Shown: piece by piece, positions 27,478-36,089 of the stretch
Position numbering within the stretch: position 1 is the first letter of the stretch
Layout: each line of letters starts with the position of its first letter
Assembly (NCBI RefSeq): GCF_028368855.1
Contig: NZ_JAQNCY010000004.1
Coordinates: 62,001-126,000, forward strand
Length of the DNA stretch: 64,000 nucleotides
Origin: Leisingera sp. SS27
Lineage (GTDB): Bacteria; Pseudomonadota; Alphaproteobacteria; Rhodobacterales; Rhodobacteraceae
Direction: 5' to 3'
The notes under the pieces: generated by a model
What the model was told of the DNA's origin: nothing
Databases searched by the model: none
What the model saw: the letters and a program-made list of their open reading frames with translations, nothing else
Made by a program: the position numbers and the translations under genes

Positions 27478-28227
27478 TCAGGCCTTGGCGGCAGCCTGGC
27501 CGGGATCAAAGCCGGCTTCGCGCATCAGCGCGTCTGAGCGGCTTTCGACCCGCTCTTCCAGCTGCGCCATGAAGTCGTCGCGGGCGATCCCCGGCTGCAT
27601 CGGTTCCAGGAATTCCACCACTGCCAGGCCCGGCTTTCGGTAGATCCCGGTACGGGGCCAGAACACGCCGACATTGGTGGCAGCCGGCACGCAGGGCTGG
27701 TTCAGCCCGTCATAGAGAACCGCGGTCCCGATCTTGTAGGGTTTCCTGGCGCCGGGCGCCACGCGGGTGCCTTGCGAATAGATGATCAGCTGCCCCGGCT
27801 CCGCGCTTTCCTTGGCAACATCCTTGACCATCTTGGCAATCGCCGCGCCGCGCTTGCCGCGGTTCACGGGCACACAGCCCAGCCGTTTGGCGTAGACGCC
27901 AATAACGGGCGTCCACATCAGCTCTTTCTTCATGATGAACCGGGCCGAGGGCACCGCATTGAAGATCATCAGGATATCCAGGAAACTCTGGTGCTTGGCG
28001 GCGACGATCACCTCGCCCTCGGGCACCTGCCCGCGCACTTCGCTGCGGATGCCGACCATCCAGCGGGCGGTCCACAACGACCAGCGGGCATAGGTCTTGC
28101 AGGCCGTGCGCGCACCCTTGGGCGACACCATTGCCCAGGGTGCAAACACGATGCCCAGCACCAGCATCGCCAGATACATCTGCGTGATGAAGACCAGCGA
28201 GCGCAGCCATTGGATCGGGTTTTTCAT
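27478..28227 (-). CDS. plsC: 1-acyl-sn-glycerol-3-phosphate acyltransferase
   Basis: A 249-residue membrane-associated acyltransferase. One N-terminal membrane helix is followed by the catalytic HxxxxD motif in AAKHQSFLDIL, then VPVNRGKRG and the IIYSQGTRVAPG motif (the family E-G-T-R appears here as Q-G-T-R). It adds the second acyl chain to lysophosphatidic acid in phospholipid synthesis. The start overlaps the ftsX stop by four bases (ATGA), so it is the third gene of ftsE-ftsX-plsC. Confidence 0.88.
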   Translation of the reverse strand: MKNPIQWLRSLVFITQMYLAMLVLGIVFAPWAMVSPKGARTACKTYARWSLWTARWMVGIRSEVRGQVPEGEVIVAAKHQSFLDILMIFNAVPSARFIMKKELMWTPVIGVYAKRLGCVPVNRGKRGAAIAKMVKDVAKESAEPGQLIIYSQGTRVAPGARKPYKIGTAVLYDGLNQPCVPAATNVGVFWPRTGIYRKPGLAVVEFLEPMQPGIARDDFMAQLEERVESRSDALMREAGFDPGQAAAKA

Positions 28228-29123
28228 GACAGTTCCCCCAGACGTTTGGTGGCCGCCCGGGTGGTGGCGGCAAAGGCCACCAGCGCGCCCAGTGGCGGGA
28301 TCAGCAAGGGCGCCAGCCAGCCCCAGCCCTGAAGGCCAAGCCCGGTCAGGAAACCGCCCTCAGCAGAGGCTTCCGGCATCAGAAAGACCCCGATCATACC
28401 CGCGGCCACACCAACGGCGGTGCCGGTCAGCGCCCGCAGGGTGAAGCGGCGGATGAAAGCCTGGGCGATATAGCTGTCGAGCGCGCCGACCAGCCGCAGC
28501 ACTTCGATCACTTGGGCGTTTGCGGCCAGGGCGGCATTGGCGGCCAGGGTGATCATCGCCGCAGTGGCGCCGCCGATCAGCAGGATCGAAACCCAGGCCA
28601 GGCGGCGCAGCGCCTGGGCCGCATCCACCAGCGGCGCCCGCCAGCGGGTGTGATCATCCAGCACCGCGCCCGGAACCTCGGCCTGCAGCCGCAGCCGCAA
28701 GCCCTGGGCATCATACCCCGCATCATCGCCCGTGACTTCGATCAGCTGCGGCAGCGGCAGGTCCCCGACCGGCACGCCAGCCCCGAACCAGGGCGCCAGC
28801 AAGGCCGCCTGCTCCTCACCGGTCAGCGCCCGCGCAGTGGCCACACCGGGCGTCTGGCGCAGGATTTCCAGCGCTGCCTCGGTCTGTGCCGCGCGCTGCT
28901 CCGCCGGGGCGTTGATGCGCAGAGTGGCGGCCCGGGCCAGCTCCTCGGCCCATTGGTCGGCCAGCCGGCCCGAGGCCATCGACAGCGCCAGCGCAAAAAC
29001 CGTGAGGAACGCCATCGCGCCGGAGACAAACAGGGTCAGCTGGGCGGTAAAGCCGCTCGGCGGCACCACCCGGTCCGCCTGGGCGTCGCCCAGGATCAGC
29101 TTGCGCAGCCTGCCTTCGGTCAT
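28224..29123 (-). CDS. ftsX: Cell division protein FtsX (permease-like)
   Basis: A 299-residue protein with an N-terminal membrane helix, a periplasmic domain of about 110 residues, and three C-terminal helices, the typical FtsX topology. The periplasmic part includes DLPLPQLIEVTGDD. The C-terminus contains NAQVIEVLRLVGALDSYIAQAFIRRF, the conserved cytoplasmic coupling element. With FtsE it controls septal peptidoglycan hydrolases. It overlaps ftsE by four bases and plsC by four bases. Confidence 0.92.
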   Translation of the reverse strand: MTEGRLRKLILGDAQADRVVPPSGFTAQLTLFVSGAMAFLTVFALALSMASGRLADQWAEELARAATLRINAPAEQRAAQTEAALEILRQTPGVATARALTGEEQAALLAPWFGAGVPVGDLPLPQLIEVTGDDAGYDAQGLRLRLQAEVPGAVLDDHTRWRAPLVDAAQALRRLAWVSILLIGGATAAMITLAANAALAANAQVIEVLRLVGALDSYIAQAFIRRFTLRALTGTAVGVAAGMIGVFLMPEASAEGGFLTGLGLQGWGWLAPLLIPPLGALVAFAATTRAATKRLGELS

Positions 29124-29797
29124 AGGTCCGCCCCCGCCAGTTGCAGCTGCCGGTTGGAAATCCGCAGCACCCGCGCCTGCACCTGGTTCTTGGCAGCCCG
29201 GATCAGCGACAGGTCATGGGTGGCAACCAGGATGGTCTTGCCCATCCGGTTCAGCTCCACCAGCAGCTGCAGCAGCCGCTGCGACATTTCCCAGTCCACA
29301 TTGCCGGTCGGCTCATCGGCGATGATCACATCCGGCGACAGGATCACCGAACGGGCCAGCGCCGCCCGCTGGCGCTCGCCGCCCGACAATTCCGGCGGCA
29401 GCGCGTGGGCACGCTCGCTGAGGCCCACCCAGTTCAGCAGTTCCTGCAGGTTGGCTTCCTCGTGGCTCAGCTCGCGCCCCGAGACCAAGAGCGGCAGCGC
29501 GATGTTCTCAATCACCGGCAGATGATCCAGGAACCGGCAGTCCTGATGCACAACGCCGACCCGGCGGCGCAGATAGGCCATCTGGTCGCGGTCCAGCCCG
29601 TGCACATCCATGTTGAAGGCGCGCACCCGGCCCGCGGTCGGCATCAGCGCGCCATAGCACAGCTTCAGCAGCGTGGTCTTGCCCGCGCCGGACGGGCCGG
29701 TCAGGAAATGGAACGAGCCCGGCGCCAGCTGCACAGACACCTCGTGCAGCAGCTCGCCGCCGCCGTAGTTGTAGCCCACATTTTCCAGCTCGATCAC
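29120..29797 (-). CDS. ftsE: Cell division ATP-binding protein FtsE
   Basis: A 225-residue ABC ATPase. Walker A is GPSGAGKTT (residues 34-42), the signature is LSGGERQRAALARS, and Walker B is VIIADEPTGNVD, followed by the switch His in VATHD. It starts MIELENVGYNYGG. It pairs with FtsX at the division site. It is the first gene of the minus-strand operon, divergent from the zinc-ribbon gene across about 200 bases. Confidence 0.95.
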   Translation of the reverse strand: MIELENVGYNYGGGELLHEVSVQLAPGSFHFLTGPSGAGKTTLLKLCYGALMPTAGRVRAFNMDVHGLDRDQMAYLRRRVGVVHQDCRFLDHLPVIENIALPLLVSGRELSHEEANLQELLNWVGLSERAHALPPELSGGERQRAALARSVILSPDVIIADEPTGNVDWEMSQRLLQLLVELNRMGKTILVATHDLSLIRAAKNQVQARVLRISNRQLQLAGADL

Positions 29798-30003
29798 TGC
29801 TGCCCCCTGAACGCGCCTGTTAATTGCGCCCGGCTGTTTTGCCCCAAGGGGCCGGCAGTTTCAATGGGGGCTCTGTTGCCGGGAAACCCGCGTGCGTGCT
29901 GTTGCCGCATTTGCCACTTTCACCGCCTGTGGGGGATGCCTATAATCCTTGGAAAAACAATCTGCCGCCTGCAGGGCGGCGGGATGGTGCCGAGGAGAGC
30001 ATG

Positions 30004-31068
30004 ATGCGCCTGACCTGCCCGAATTGCGCAGCGCAATACGAAGTGCCCGAGGATGTGATCCCGCCCGAGGGGCGCGATGTGCAGTGCTCGAACTGCGGCC
30101 AGACCTGGTACCAGGCGGCAGCGGGCACCGCTGAAGCCGGCGCAGAGGACGCGCTGGAGAACATCGGGATCGAAGAAGCCTTTGCCCGCGCGGCGGAAGC
30201 AGAGGCACGGGAGAAGGCTGAGCGGGAGCTGGCGGCAAAGGCGGAACAGGACGCTGCAGCGAAAGCGGAACGGGACGCCGAAGCAGAACGGGAAAGAGCA
30301 GCGCAAGCTGAGCAGGACGCCGGGCAGCAGCCGGAAGCTTCACCAGAGGCTGATCTGGAAGACAGCACGCCAGAAGATACGGCGCAAGAAGCCGTCCCGG
30401 AACTGACGGATGAGACGGAATCCGCCGCTGCGCCGCAGGACCGCTTTGAAGAAGACGCGGATGACCAGTCCGGCGGTCACGGCGAGGGCGAAGAAGAAGA
30501 CCTTCACGCCGAAGACCCCCCGCAGCCGCAGCGCGGGCGCACACTGGACCCGGAAATGTCTGATATCCTGCGCGAGGAAGCTGCGCGCGAGGCTGAGCTG
30601 CGCAAGGCAGAGGCACAAAGCCTGGAAATCCAGCCCGATCTTGGGCTGGAGGGCGCAGCACCCGTGGATGACGAAGCAGCCCGCCGCAGCCGTCAGGCCC
30701 GCGACCGGATGGCGCGGATGCGCGGCGAGGACCCGCGCCAGCTGGCTGCCGCCGAAGGCGGCTCGCGCAAGGAGCTGCTGCCGGACATCGAGGAAATCAA
30801 CTCCACCCTGCGTTCCGCCGGCACTGCGGCAACCGCACCGCAAGCGGATCCTGAAGACGTGCCGGTACGGCGTAAAAGCGGCTTTGCCCGCGGCTTTGCA
30901 GTGTCGCTGATTGCAGCGCTGATCCTGGTGATGGTCTATGACAAGGCGCCGCTGATTGCCGAGAAGCTGCCGCAGGCGGACCCGGTGATCAGCAGCTATG
31001 TGGACTGGGTCGATCAGGCACGGCTGTGGCTGGACAACCAGGTGAAGTCTGTCACCTCAACTCAATAA
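30004..31068 (+). CDS. MJ0042-type zinc-ribbon membrane protein
   Basis: A 354-residue protein starting MRLTCPNCAAQYEVPEDVIP. Cys5, Cys8, Cys28 and Cys31 form a zinc ribbon (CPNC and CSNC). A long Ala/Glu/Lys-rich region follows, with EREAEKA-like repeats of low complexity and probable coiled coil, then a charged acidic segment and a single membrane helix near the C-terminus (SLIAALILVMVYDKAPLI). The second of two adjacent ATGs is chosen because AGGAG lies six bases upstream. Such proteins sit opposite ftsE in related genomes. Function unknown; perhaps an envelope or division factor. Confidence 0.75.
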   Translation: MRLTCPNCAAQYEVPEDVIPPEGRDVQCSNCGQTWYQAAAGTAEAGAEDALENIGIEEAFARAAEAEAREKAERELAAKAEQDAAAKAERDAEAERERAAQAEQDAGQQPEASPEADLEDSTPEDTAQEAVPELTDETESAAAPQDRFEEDADDQSGGHGEGEEEDLHAEDPPQPQRGRTLDPEMSDILREEAAREAELRKAEAQSLEIQPDLGLEGAAPVDDEAARRSRQARDRMARMRGEDPRQLAAAEGGSRKELLPDIEEINSTLRSAGTAATAPQADPEDVPVRRKSGFARGFAVSLIAALILVMVYDKAPLIAEKLPQADPVISSYVDWVDQARLWLDNQVKSVTSTQ

Positions 31069-31128
31069 GGCAGCTCGGCTCAAGGTCCCGAACGGCACCT
31101 CCGGCCGCAGTGCCCCGTGCTGCCGGTG

Positions 31129-33753
31129 TCAGAACCGGTCCAGCAGGCGCTGCAGGTAATTGCGCTCTCGATCGCTGCGCTCGCGCTCTCCTGCCCGGCG
31201 GCGGATGTCCTCCAGCAGATCCCAGGCGCGGCGGTAGGCCGTGCCTTCGCCCACCTTGCCGCCGTCATCGATACTGCCGTTGTTGCGGCCCAGCGGGTCC
31301 AGCCGGTCCCCCTGCGCCGTGGCAGAGGGCTGCTGCCCGTTCTGCGCCCCCGGCTGCTGCTGCTGCGCCAGCGCCTCGCCCAGGCTGCGCATGCCTTCGC
31401 GCAGCGCCTCCATGGCGTCGGACTGGCGGTCGATGGCCTCGGCATTGTCACCGCCGCGCAGCGCCTCTTCGGCACCTTCCATGGCGCGGCCTGCGCGGTC
31501 CAGCGCCTCGCGCGCGGCTTCACCGGCCTCGCCGCCCATATAGGGCAGCCCGTCGCGCTGCTGCTGCAGCTGCTGGCGCAGTGCCTGCTGCCGGTCGGCC
31601 AGCGAACCGCCCTGCCCCGGCTGTTCGCGGTTGCTGCCGCCCTGGCCGCCCTGGCCATCGGGGTTGCGGCTCTCGGCGCCCTCGCCGCCCTGGCCATCGC
31701 CTTGGTCGCCGCCCTGGCCGCCCTGATGGCTCTGGCCGCGGCCAAGGCCGCCGTCGCGGCCCTCATTGCCCTGGCTCTCGCCGCTGCGGGCGCCGGGGTT
31801 GAACTGCTCCTGCAGATCGCGGAACGCCTGATCCGACAGCCCCTGCTGCTCGCGCAGGGTCTCCGCCAGCCCCTCCATCGCCTCGCGGCCTTCGTTGCCC
31901 TGGCCCTGCCCCTGCTGCGAGCGGGTCATCCGCATGTTCTCCATCATCTCCTGGAACTCGCGCAGCGCCTGTTCAGCCTCAGCCATGCGGCCCTGCTCCA
32001 TCAGCTCCTGGATGCGGTCCATCATCGCCTGCAGGTCGTCCTGGCTGAGCGTCATCATGTCCTCGGGCATATCACCCGGGTCCATCATCTCGCCGTTCGC
32101 CTCTGCCTGACGGCTGAGCTGGCGCATGTAGTCCTGGGTGGCCTCGCGCAGTTCCTGCATCAGGCGCGCGATCTCCTGCTCGCTGGCACCGTCGCGCATC
32201 GCCTGGCTCAGCCGCTCCTGCGCCCGCTGCATCCGCTCCAGCGCGTCGCCCACGTCGCCCTCTTCCAGCTGGATCGCCAGATCCCACAGCGCAGAAGCGA
32301 TCTCCTCCTGCCGCGGTTCAGGGATCGAGCCGTCAACGGTATAGCTCTCCAGCCGCCGCAGAATGGTGCGCAGCCGCAGAAAATCGCCATAGTCGCGGAA
32401 CAGCCCTTCGGGGCGGTGCGTCAGGGTGCGGATCACCTGCGCCACCCGCACTGCATTGGCGCGTGTCCACAACAGATCGCGGCGCTGTTCGATCACCGCT
32501 GCGGCCAGCGGATCAAAGAAGCGGCGGGTCAGCAGCTCGGCCCCGTATCCCGCGGCAGCAGACGACTGGCCTGCCTCATCCACCGCGGTGAAGGTGAAGA
32601 CCACCGGCAGATTGGCCCAGGGGTGCTGGGAAAAATCCTCGATCAGCTTCTCGGTGAAATCCTTGCGCGAGCCGGACAGGGGCAATGGCAGGTCCAGCAC
32701 CAGCGCCTCGCGCGGGTCAGGCTCCGCGGCCAGCCCGTGCTGCCGCTCCACCGCCGCCAGATCCAGCGCAATCCGCACCTGGCCTGCCGCCACGCCGTAA
32801 TCATCCTGCGCCGTAAAACCCAATGTGGTGTAGCCGTCGTTTTCCAGCTCCGGCTGGCCTGCGACCGCCAACATGGGCGGATTGTCCGGGATCACCTCCA
32901 CCTGCCAGCTGCGCCCGCCGTTGCCTTCGATGGCAAAGCTGCCGCTGCGGGTGACGCTGAACTCCATGGCGGTCTGCGCGGGGCCTGCTTCGCTGCTGCC
33001 CGCGCCGGAGACAGTCTCTGCCAGTTCCAGCGCGCCCACCTCGCCATAAAACCGCAAGGTAACGCGGCTGCCTTCCGGCAGTTTAAGCAGGCCTGCGTCC
33101 TGGTCATTCAAATAGAGCACCGGCAGGCGGGTATAGGCAGGCGGCTCCGCCCAGCCCTCCCAGGCCGGCCCGTTCAGCGCAGCGCTGCCGCCTGCGCCCA
33201 GATCCCTGACCGTGGCCAGCTGCCAGATCGAGCCGAACAGCACCGCCACCGCCAGCATCAGCCCCGCCATATAGCGCAGGCCGTAAGCGTCGGAAGATGC
33301 AATGTTGAGATCAGGTGCCGGCGCCTTGGCCTTGGCCGCCGCCGCGGCCATCCGGCGCTGGTGGGCCTGCCACAGCGCGGCTGACGCCGCATCCTCTGCA
33401 CCAATCGCCTGGGTATCCAAGAGAGCCGAGACCGGACGGCCCGGCAAGGTCTGGTCCAAGCGGTCCAGCGCCGCGGCCCGGCTGGGCCAGCGGAAACGCC
33501 AGAGCCCCCAGCCCAGCGCCGCAGCGGCGGCAATCAGCACCGCAATCGCACCGGTCCAGACCAGCCGCTCCGGCAGTATCTGGTGCAGCCCCAGCATCAG
33601 TGCCGCCAGCGCCGCCATCAGCAGCGAGGCCAGCGGCCAGAAGCTGCGCAAGGCACGCTCTGCCGCCAGCCCGGCCTGCGTCAGGGCCAGCGGCCAGCGC
33701 AGGGGTTTCAGGACCGGATCGGCCTGCCGGTTTCCAAGGCGGTCAAAGGGCAT
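31129..33753 (-). CDS. TIGR02302-type large membrane protein
   Basis: An 874-residue protein. The first ~150 residues contain two membrane helices (LLMAALAALMLGLH, AIAVLIAAAAALGWGLWRF) and a third near residue 155-175. A middle beta-rich periplasmic region (ending with SYTVDGSIPEPRQEEIASAL) leads to a coiled-coil helical domain of many Glu/Met/Gln (EMMENMRMTRSQQG) and a long Gly/Gln-rich tail. This architecture matches TIGR02302, also labelled DUF4175, of alphaproteobacteria. It lies 49 bases downstream of lysA. The role is probably envelope related; not experimentally known to me. Confidence 0.85.
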   Translation of the reverse strand: MPFDRLGNRQADPVLKPLRWPLALTQAGLAAERALRSFWPLASLLMAALAALMLGLHQILPERLVWTGAIAVLIAAAAALGWGLWRFRWPSRAAALDRLDQTLPGRPVSALLDTQAIGAEDAASAALWQAHQRRMAAAAAKAKAPAPDLNIASSDAYGLRYMAGLMLAVAVLFGSIWQLATVRDLGAGGSAALNGPAWEGWAEPPAYTRLPVLYLNDQDAGLLKLPEGSRVTLRFYGEVGALELAETVSGAGSSEAGPAQTAMEFSVTRSGSFAIEGNGGRSWQVEVIPDNPPMLAVAGQPELENDGYTTLGFTAQDDYGVAAGQVRIALDLAAVERQHGLAAEPDPREALVLDLPLPLSGSRKDFTEKLIEDFSQHPWANLPVVFTFTAVDEAGQSSAAAGYGAELLTRRFFDPLAAAVIEQRRDLLWTRANAVRVAQVIRTLTHRPEGLFRDYGDFLRLRTILRRLESYTVDGSIPEPRQEEIASALWDLAIQLEEGDVGDALERMQRAQERLSQAMRDGASEQEIARLMQELREATQDYMRQLSRQAEANGEMMDPGDMPEDMMTLSQDDLQAMMDRIQELMEQGRMAEAEQALREFQEMMENMRMTRSQQGQGQGNEGREAMEGLAETLREQQGLSDQAFRDLQEQFNPGARSGESQGNEGRDGGLGRGQSHQGGQGGDQGDGQGGEGAESRNPDGQGGQGGSNREQPGQGGSLADRQQALRQQLQQQRDGLPYMGGEAGEAAREALDRAGRAMEGAEEALRGGDNAEAIDRQSDAMEALREGMRSLGEALAQQQQPGAQNGQQPSATAQGDRLDPLGRNNGSIDDGGKVGEGTAYRRAWDLLEDIRRRAGERERSDRERNYLQRLLDRF

Positions 33754-33801
33754 TGGGGCCTCATTCTCCGATGGCCCGCGCCGGATTGCGCCCGGATCGC
33801 T

Positions 33802-35067
33802 TCAGAGCCACTCCGGGATGGTATCGCGGTTTATCATCTCTTCATAGTCCGGGCGGCGGCGAATAACCGCGAATTGATCCCCGTGCACAAGCACTTCCGG
33901 GATCAAGGGGCGGGAATTGTATTCGCTCGCCATCACCGCGCCATAGGCACCGGCACTGCGGAAGGAGACCAGATCGCCCGCAGCCAGCGGCGGCAGGCCG
34001 CGCTGCTTGGCAAAGGTATCGCCGGTCTCGCAAACCGGGCCGACGATGTCATAGGGCTGGCTTTCCACGCCCGCTGTCGCCTCCTCAACCGGAATGATGT
34101 CGTGATGCGCCTCATACATCGCCGGGCGGATCAGGTCGTTCATCGCGGCATCAAGAATCAGGAAATCGCGCCCCTCGCCCGACTTCACATAGATCACCTT
34201 GCTGACCAGCTGGCCCGCGTTGCCCGCGATCAAGCGGCCCGGCTCGATCTCGATCTCGCAGCCGAGATGGCCCAGGGTCTCCTTGACCATCTGGCCGTAT
34301 TCCACCGGCAGCGGCGGCGCGGAGTTGGAGCGCTCATACGGGATGCCAAGCCCGCCGCCCAGGTCCAGGCGGCGGATGTTGTGGCCATCGGCGCGCAGGG
34401 TTTCCGTCAGCTCGGCCACCTTCTGATAGGCCAGCCGGAACGGCTCCAGGTCAGTCAGCTGCGACCCGATATGGACATCGATCCCCACCACTTCCAGCCC
34501 CGGCAGCGCGGCGGCGCGGGCATAGACTTCGCGGGCGCGCGCAATCGGGATGCCGAACTTGTTTTCGGATTTGCCGGTGGCGATCTTGGCGTGGGTCTTG
34601 GCATCCACGTCCGGGTTCACCCGGATGGTGATAGGGGCCTTGCTGCCCAGCTCCTCAGCCACGGCGCTGATCACCTCCATCTCCGGCTCGGATTCCACGT
34701 TGAACTGGCGGATGCCGCCGGTCAGCGCCACGCGGATTTCCTCTGCCGTCTTGCCGACGCCGGAAAACACGATCCTGTCCCCCGGCACGCCTGCCGCCTT
34801 GGCGCGCAGATATTCGCCCTGGCTGACCACATCCATGCCCGCGCCGGCCTGCGCCAGGGTCTTTAGGATCGCCTGGTTAGAGGCCGCCTTCATCGCAAAG
34901 CAGACCAGGTGGTCGGTGCCTTCCAGCGCCTCGTCGAACAGGCGGAAGTGGCGCAGCAGCGTGGCCGTGGAATAGACATAGAACGGGGTGCCCACCGCCG
35001 CGGCGATCTCGGAGATGGGAACGTCTTCGGCGAAAAGCGCGCCGTCGCGGTAGAGAAAATGGTCCAT
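33802..35067 (-). CDS. lysA: Diaminopimelate decarboxylase
   Basis: A 421-residue PLP enzyme of alanine-racemase fold that makes L-lysine from meso-diaminopimelate. It has the PLP lysine in CFAMKAASNQ, the glycine-rich LDLGGGLGIPY, IEPGRLIAGNAG, and the dimer-interface C-E-x-x-D motif in GPVCETGDTF. The start MDHFLYRDGALFAEDV is the usual one. It belongs to the argH-lipoprotein-lysA-TIGR02302 synteny block, but a 560-base gene-free stretch separates it from the lipoprotein genes. Confidence 0.95.
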   Translation of the reverse strand: MDHFLYRDGALFAEDVPISEIAAAVGTPFYVYSTATLLRHFRLFDEALEGTDHLVCFAMKAASNQAILKTLAQAGAGMDVVSQGEYLRAKAAGVPGDRIVFSGVGKTAEEIRVALTGGIRQFNVESEPEMEVISAVAEELGSKAPITIRVNPDVDAKTHAKIATGKSENKFGIPIARAREVYARAAALPGLEVVGIDVHIGSQLTDLEPFRLAYQKVAELTETLRADGHNIRRLDLGGGLGIPYERSNSAPPLPVEYGQMVKETLGHLGCEIEIEPGRLIAGNAGQLVSKVIYVKSGEGRDFLILDAAMNDLIRPAMYEAHHDIIPVEEATAGVESQPYDIVGPVCETGDTFAKQRGLPPLAAGDLVSFRSAGAYGAVMASEYNSRPLIPEVLVHGDQFAVIRRRPDYEEMINRDTIPEWL

Positions 35068-35631
35068 GCCCCCGCGTTTAGGGCAAAAGGGGCGGATGGA
35101 TCAAATGATTCCGCCCCGCCCGCCCTGTAGGACACAAAGCAGCTCTGCCGCCCGCCGCAAACGCATCAAAGATGCGCCCGCGCCCGTCGGGCCCTGCGCC
35201 GCGCCATCCCCGCCGGCGTTTCGTTGCGGGCGGCGGAGTTTGAGTATTTCGGGAAAGATGAAAACACCCGGCCTGCGCCTTCATCTTTCCCCAAATACTC
35301 ACTGCAAAACAGCGGCGGCAACCGCAATGCCCGGGGTGTTGCGCAACCGGCGCACGCATGGCTCACGCGATTTTAAGCGGCAGATGGCATAGTCCCATTT
35401 GATCGCGGTCACCGCCGGGCCTGACACCCCCGGCACTCAGGAACAGGGCCCCTTGGCACGGGCACGCACAGACGACGTTTCGCGTGCGGGAGGAAACTCC
35501 CGTCCCGCCTCCGCCCCTTGGCGGCGCCGCCATTACTTACCTCTGAAGCTCAGCAAATCAGATACGGAACACACAGCAGCAGACGGCAGCCGGACGGGAC
35601 AAGGGCCCGGACCGGCTCTTGCCCGTGTCCG
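35068..35631. other. 564-base gene-free region upstream of lysA with several structured elements
   Basis: This region separates lysA from the small lipoprotein genes. It holds the long inverted repeat at 35242-35300, a perfect stem CGGGAG-GAAA-CTCCCG at 35487-35502 closed by a GNRA tetraloop, and a GC-rich imperfect dyad near 35594-35631 overlapping the lipoprotein stop. A 78-codon frame at 35399 lacks an ATG and any resemblance to known proteins. The 35420-35631 part could be an unrecognised non-coding RNA, but no known RNA family was recognised. Confidence 0.4.
35242..35300. repeat. Long inverted repeat, related to the GAGTAT intergenic repeat
   Basis: A 21-base arm at 35242-35262 starting GAGTATTTCGGGAAAGATG is repeated inverted at 35280-35300 with one mismatch and a 17-base loop. 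The arm shares GAGTATTT and AAAGRTGAA with the elements at 22866, 48510 and 55890. It would form a strong hairpin in RNA from either strand; no T-tract follows. Confidence 0.7.
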
Positions 35632-35784
35632 CTAGAACGCAGTGGAGACCCCAACCCGGCCATAGCCGGAGACCTTCACGCCGGTTGCCGCCGGCTCGGG
35701 TTTTTGCGGCGGGCCGGACGCCGGGGCGCCGGCCTCGCAGGCGGCCAGGCTCAGGAAGGCCAGAAGGGCAATAGCTGCTTTCAT
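35632..35784 (-). CDS. Very small lipoprotein (50 aa)
   Basis: A 50-residue lipoprotein: MKAAIALLAFLSLAACEAGA, a Pro-rich linker, then ATGVKVSGYGRVGVSTAF. The lipobox LAAC ends a standard signal and AAGGAT lies seven bases before the ATG. After lipidation only about 35 residues remain, ending in a short strand-like VKVSGYGRVGVS that resembles the AGVGVGSGGVHVGGAVG tail of its neighbour. It lies 93 bases after the 58-aa lipoprotein gene and is probably co-transcribed with argH. Function unknown. Confidence 0.65.
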   Translation of the reverse strand: MKAAIALLAFLSLAACEAGAPASGPPQKPEPAATGVKVSGYGRVGVSTAF

Positions 35785-35877
35785 TGCAATATCCTTGAAA
35801 CCAAAACCGCCCCGGCAGTGTTGCGGGGCGGTCTAAACGCGGTTGCTCTGTTGCGCCGCATCAAGGGCGCTTGGCTG

Positions 35878-36054
35878 CTAGAAGCCGAGAAAGACGCTGA
35901 GCGGCCCCTTGTGCAGACCCACCGCGCCGCCGACATGGACACCGCCGCTGCCGACGCCGACACCGGCGTTCAGGGTCGGCTGCACCGGTTCGCCGTCGGC
36001 GCCGCAGGCCGACAGCACGGCCAGTCCCAGCAAAGCAAAGATCATGTTGCGCAT
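35878..36054 (-). CDS. Small lipoprotein downstream of argH, possible LptM-like
   Basis: A 58-residue lipoprotein starting MRNMIFALLGLAVLSACGAD with lipobox LSAC, followed by GEPVQPTLNAGVGVGSGGVH and a final GPLSVFLGF. AAGGAGG lies seven bases upstream of the ATG. It follows argH by 35 bases. In many proteobacteria a tiny lipoprotein with CGxKGPL after the lipid Cys (LptM, formerly YifL) lies beside argH, lysA or dapF and helps LptD maturation. Here the sequence is CGADGEP, so the relation rests on position, size and partial motif; it is an inference. Confidence 0.7.
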   Translation of the reverse strand: MRNMIFALLGLAVLSACGADGEPVQPTLNAGVGVGSGGVHVGGAVGLHKGPLSVFLGF

Positions 36055-36089
36055 CGTCTGCCTCCTTGCCGCAGCCGTCCCTGACGGGA

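Noticed and set aside
31600-31800. Short GC-rich repeats that might be a CRISPR or minisatellite
   Set aside because: They are codon repeats of the Gly/Gln-rich tail within a coding frame, with no regular spacer.
31117-33384. A 755-codon plus-strand open frame opposite the TIGR02302 gene
   Set aside because: Shadow of a long coding sequence whose membrane helices and coiled coil are convincing on the minus strand.
35487-35510. Resemblance of GGAGGAAA to the conserved core of RNase P RNA
   Set aside because: The following bases are CTCCCG, not the GTCCGG of RNase P, and the other conserved regions are missing.
35399-35635. 78-codon plus-strand frame in the gene-free region before lysA
   Set aside because: It has no ATG start or ribosome binding site, runs through hairpins and is Arg/Pro-rich as expected for non-coding GC-rich DNA.
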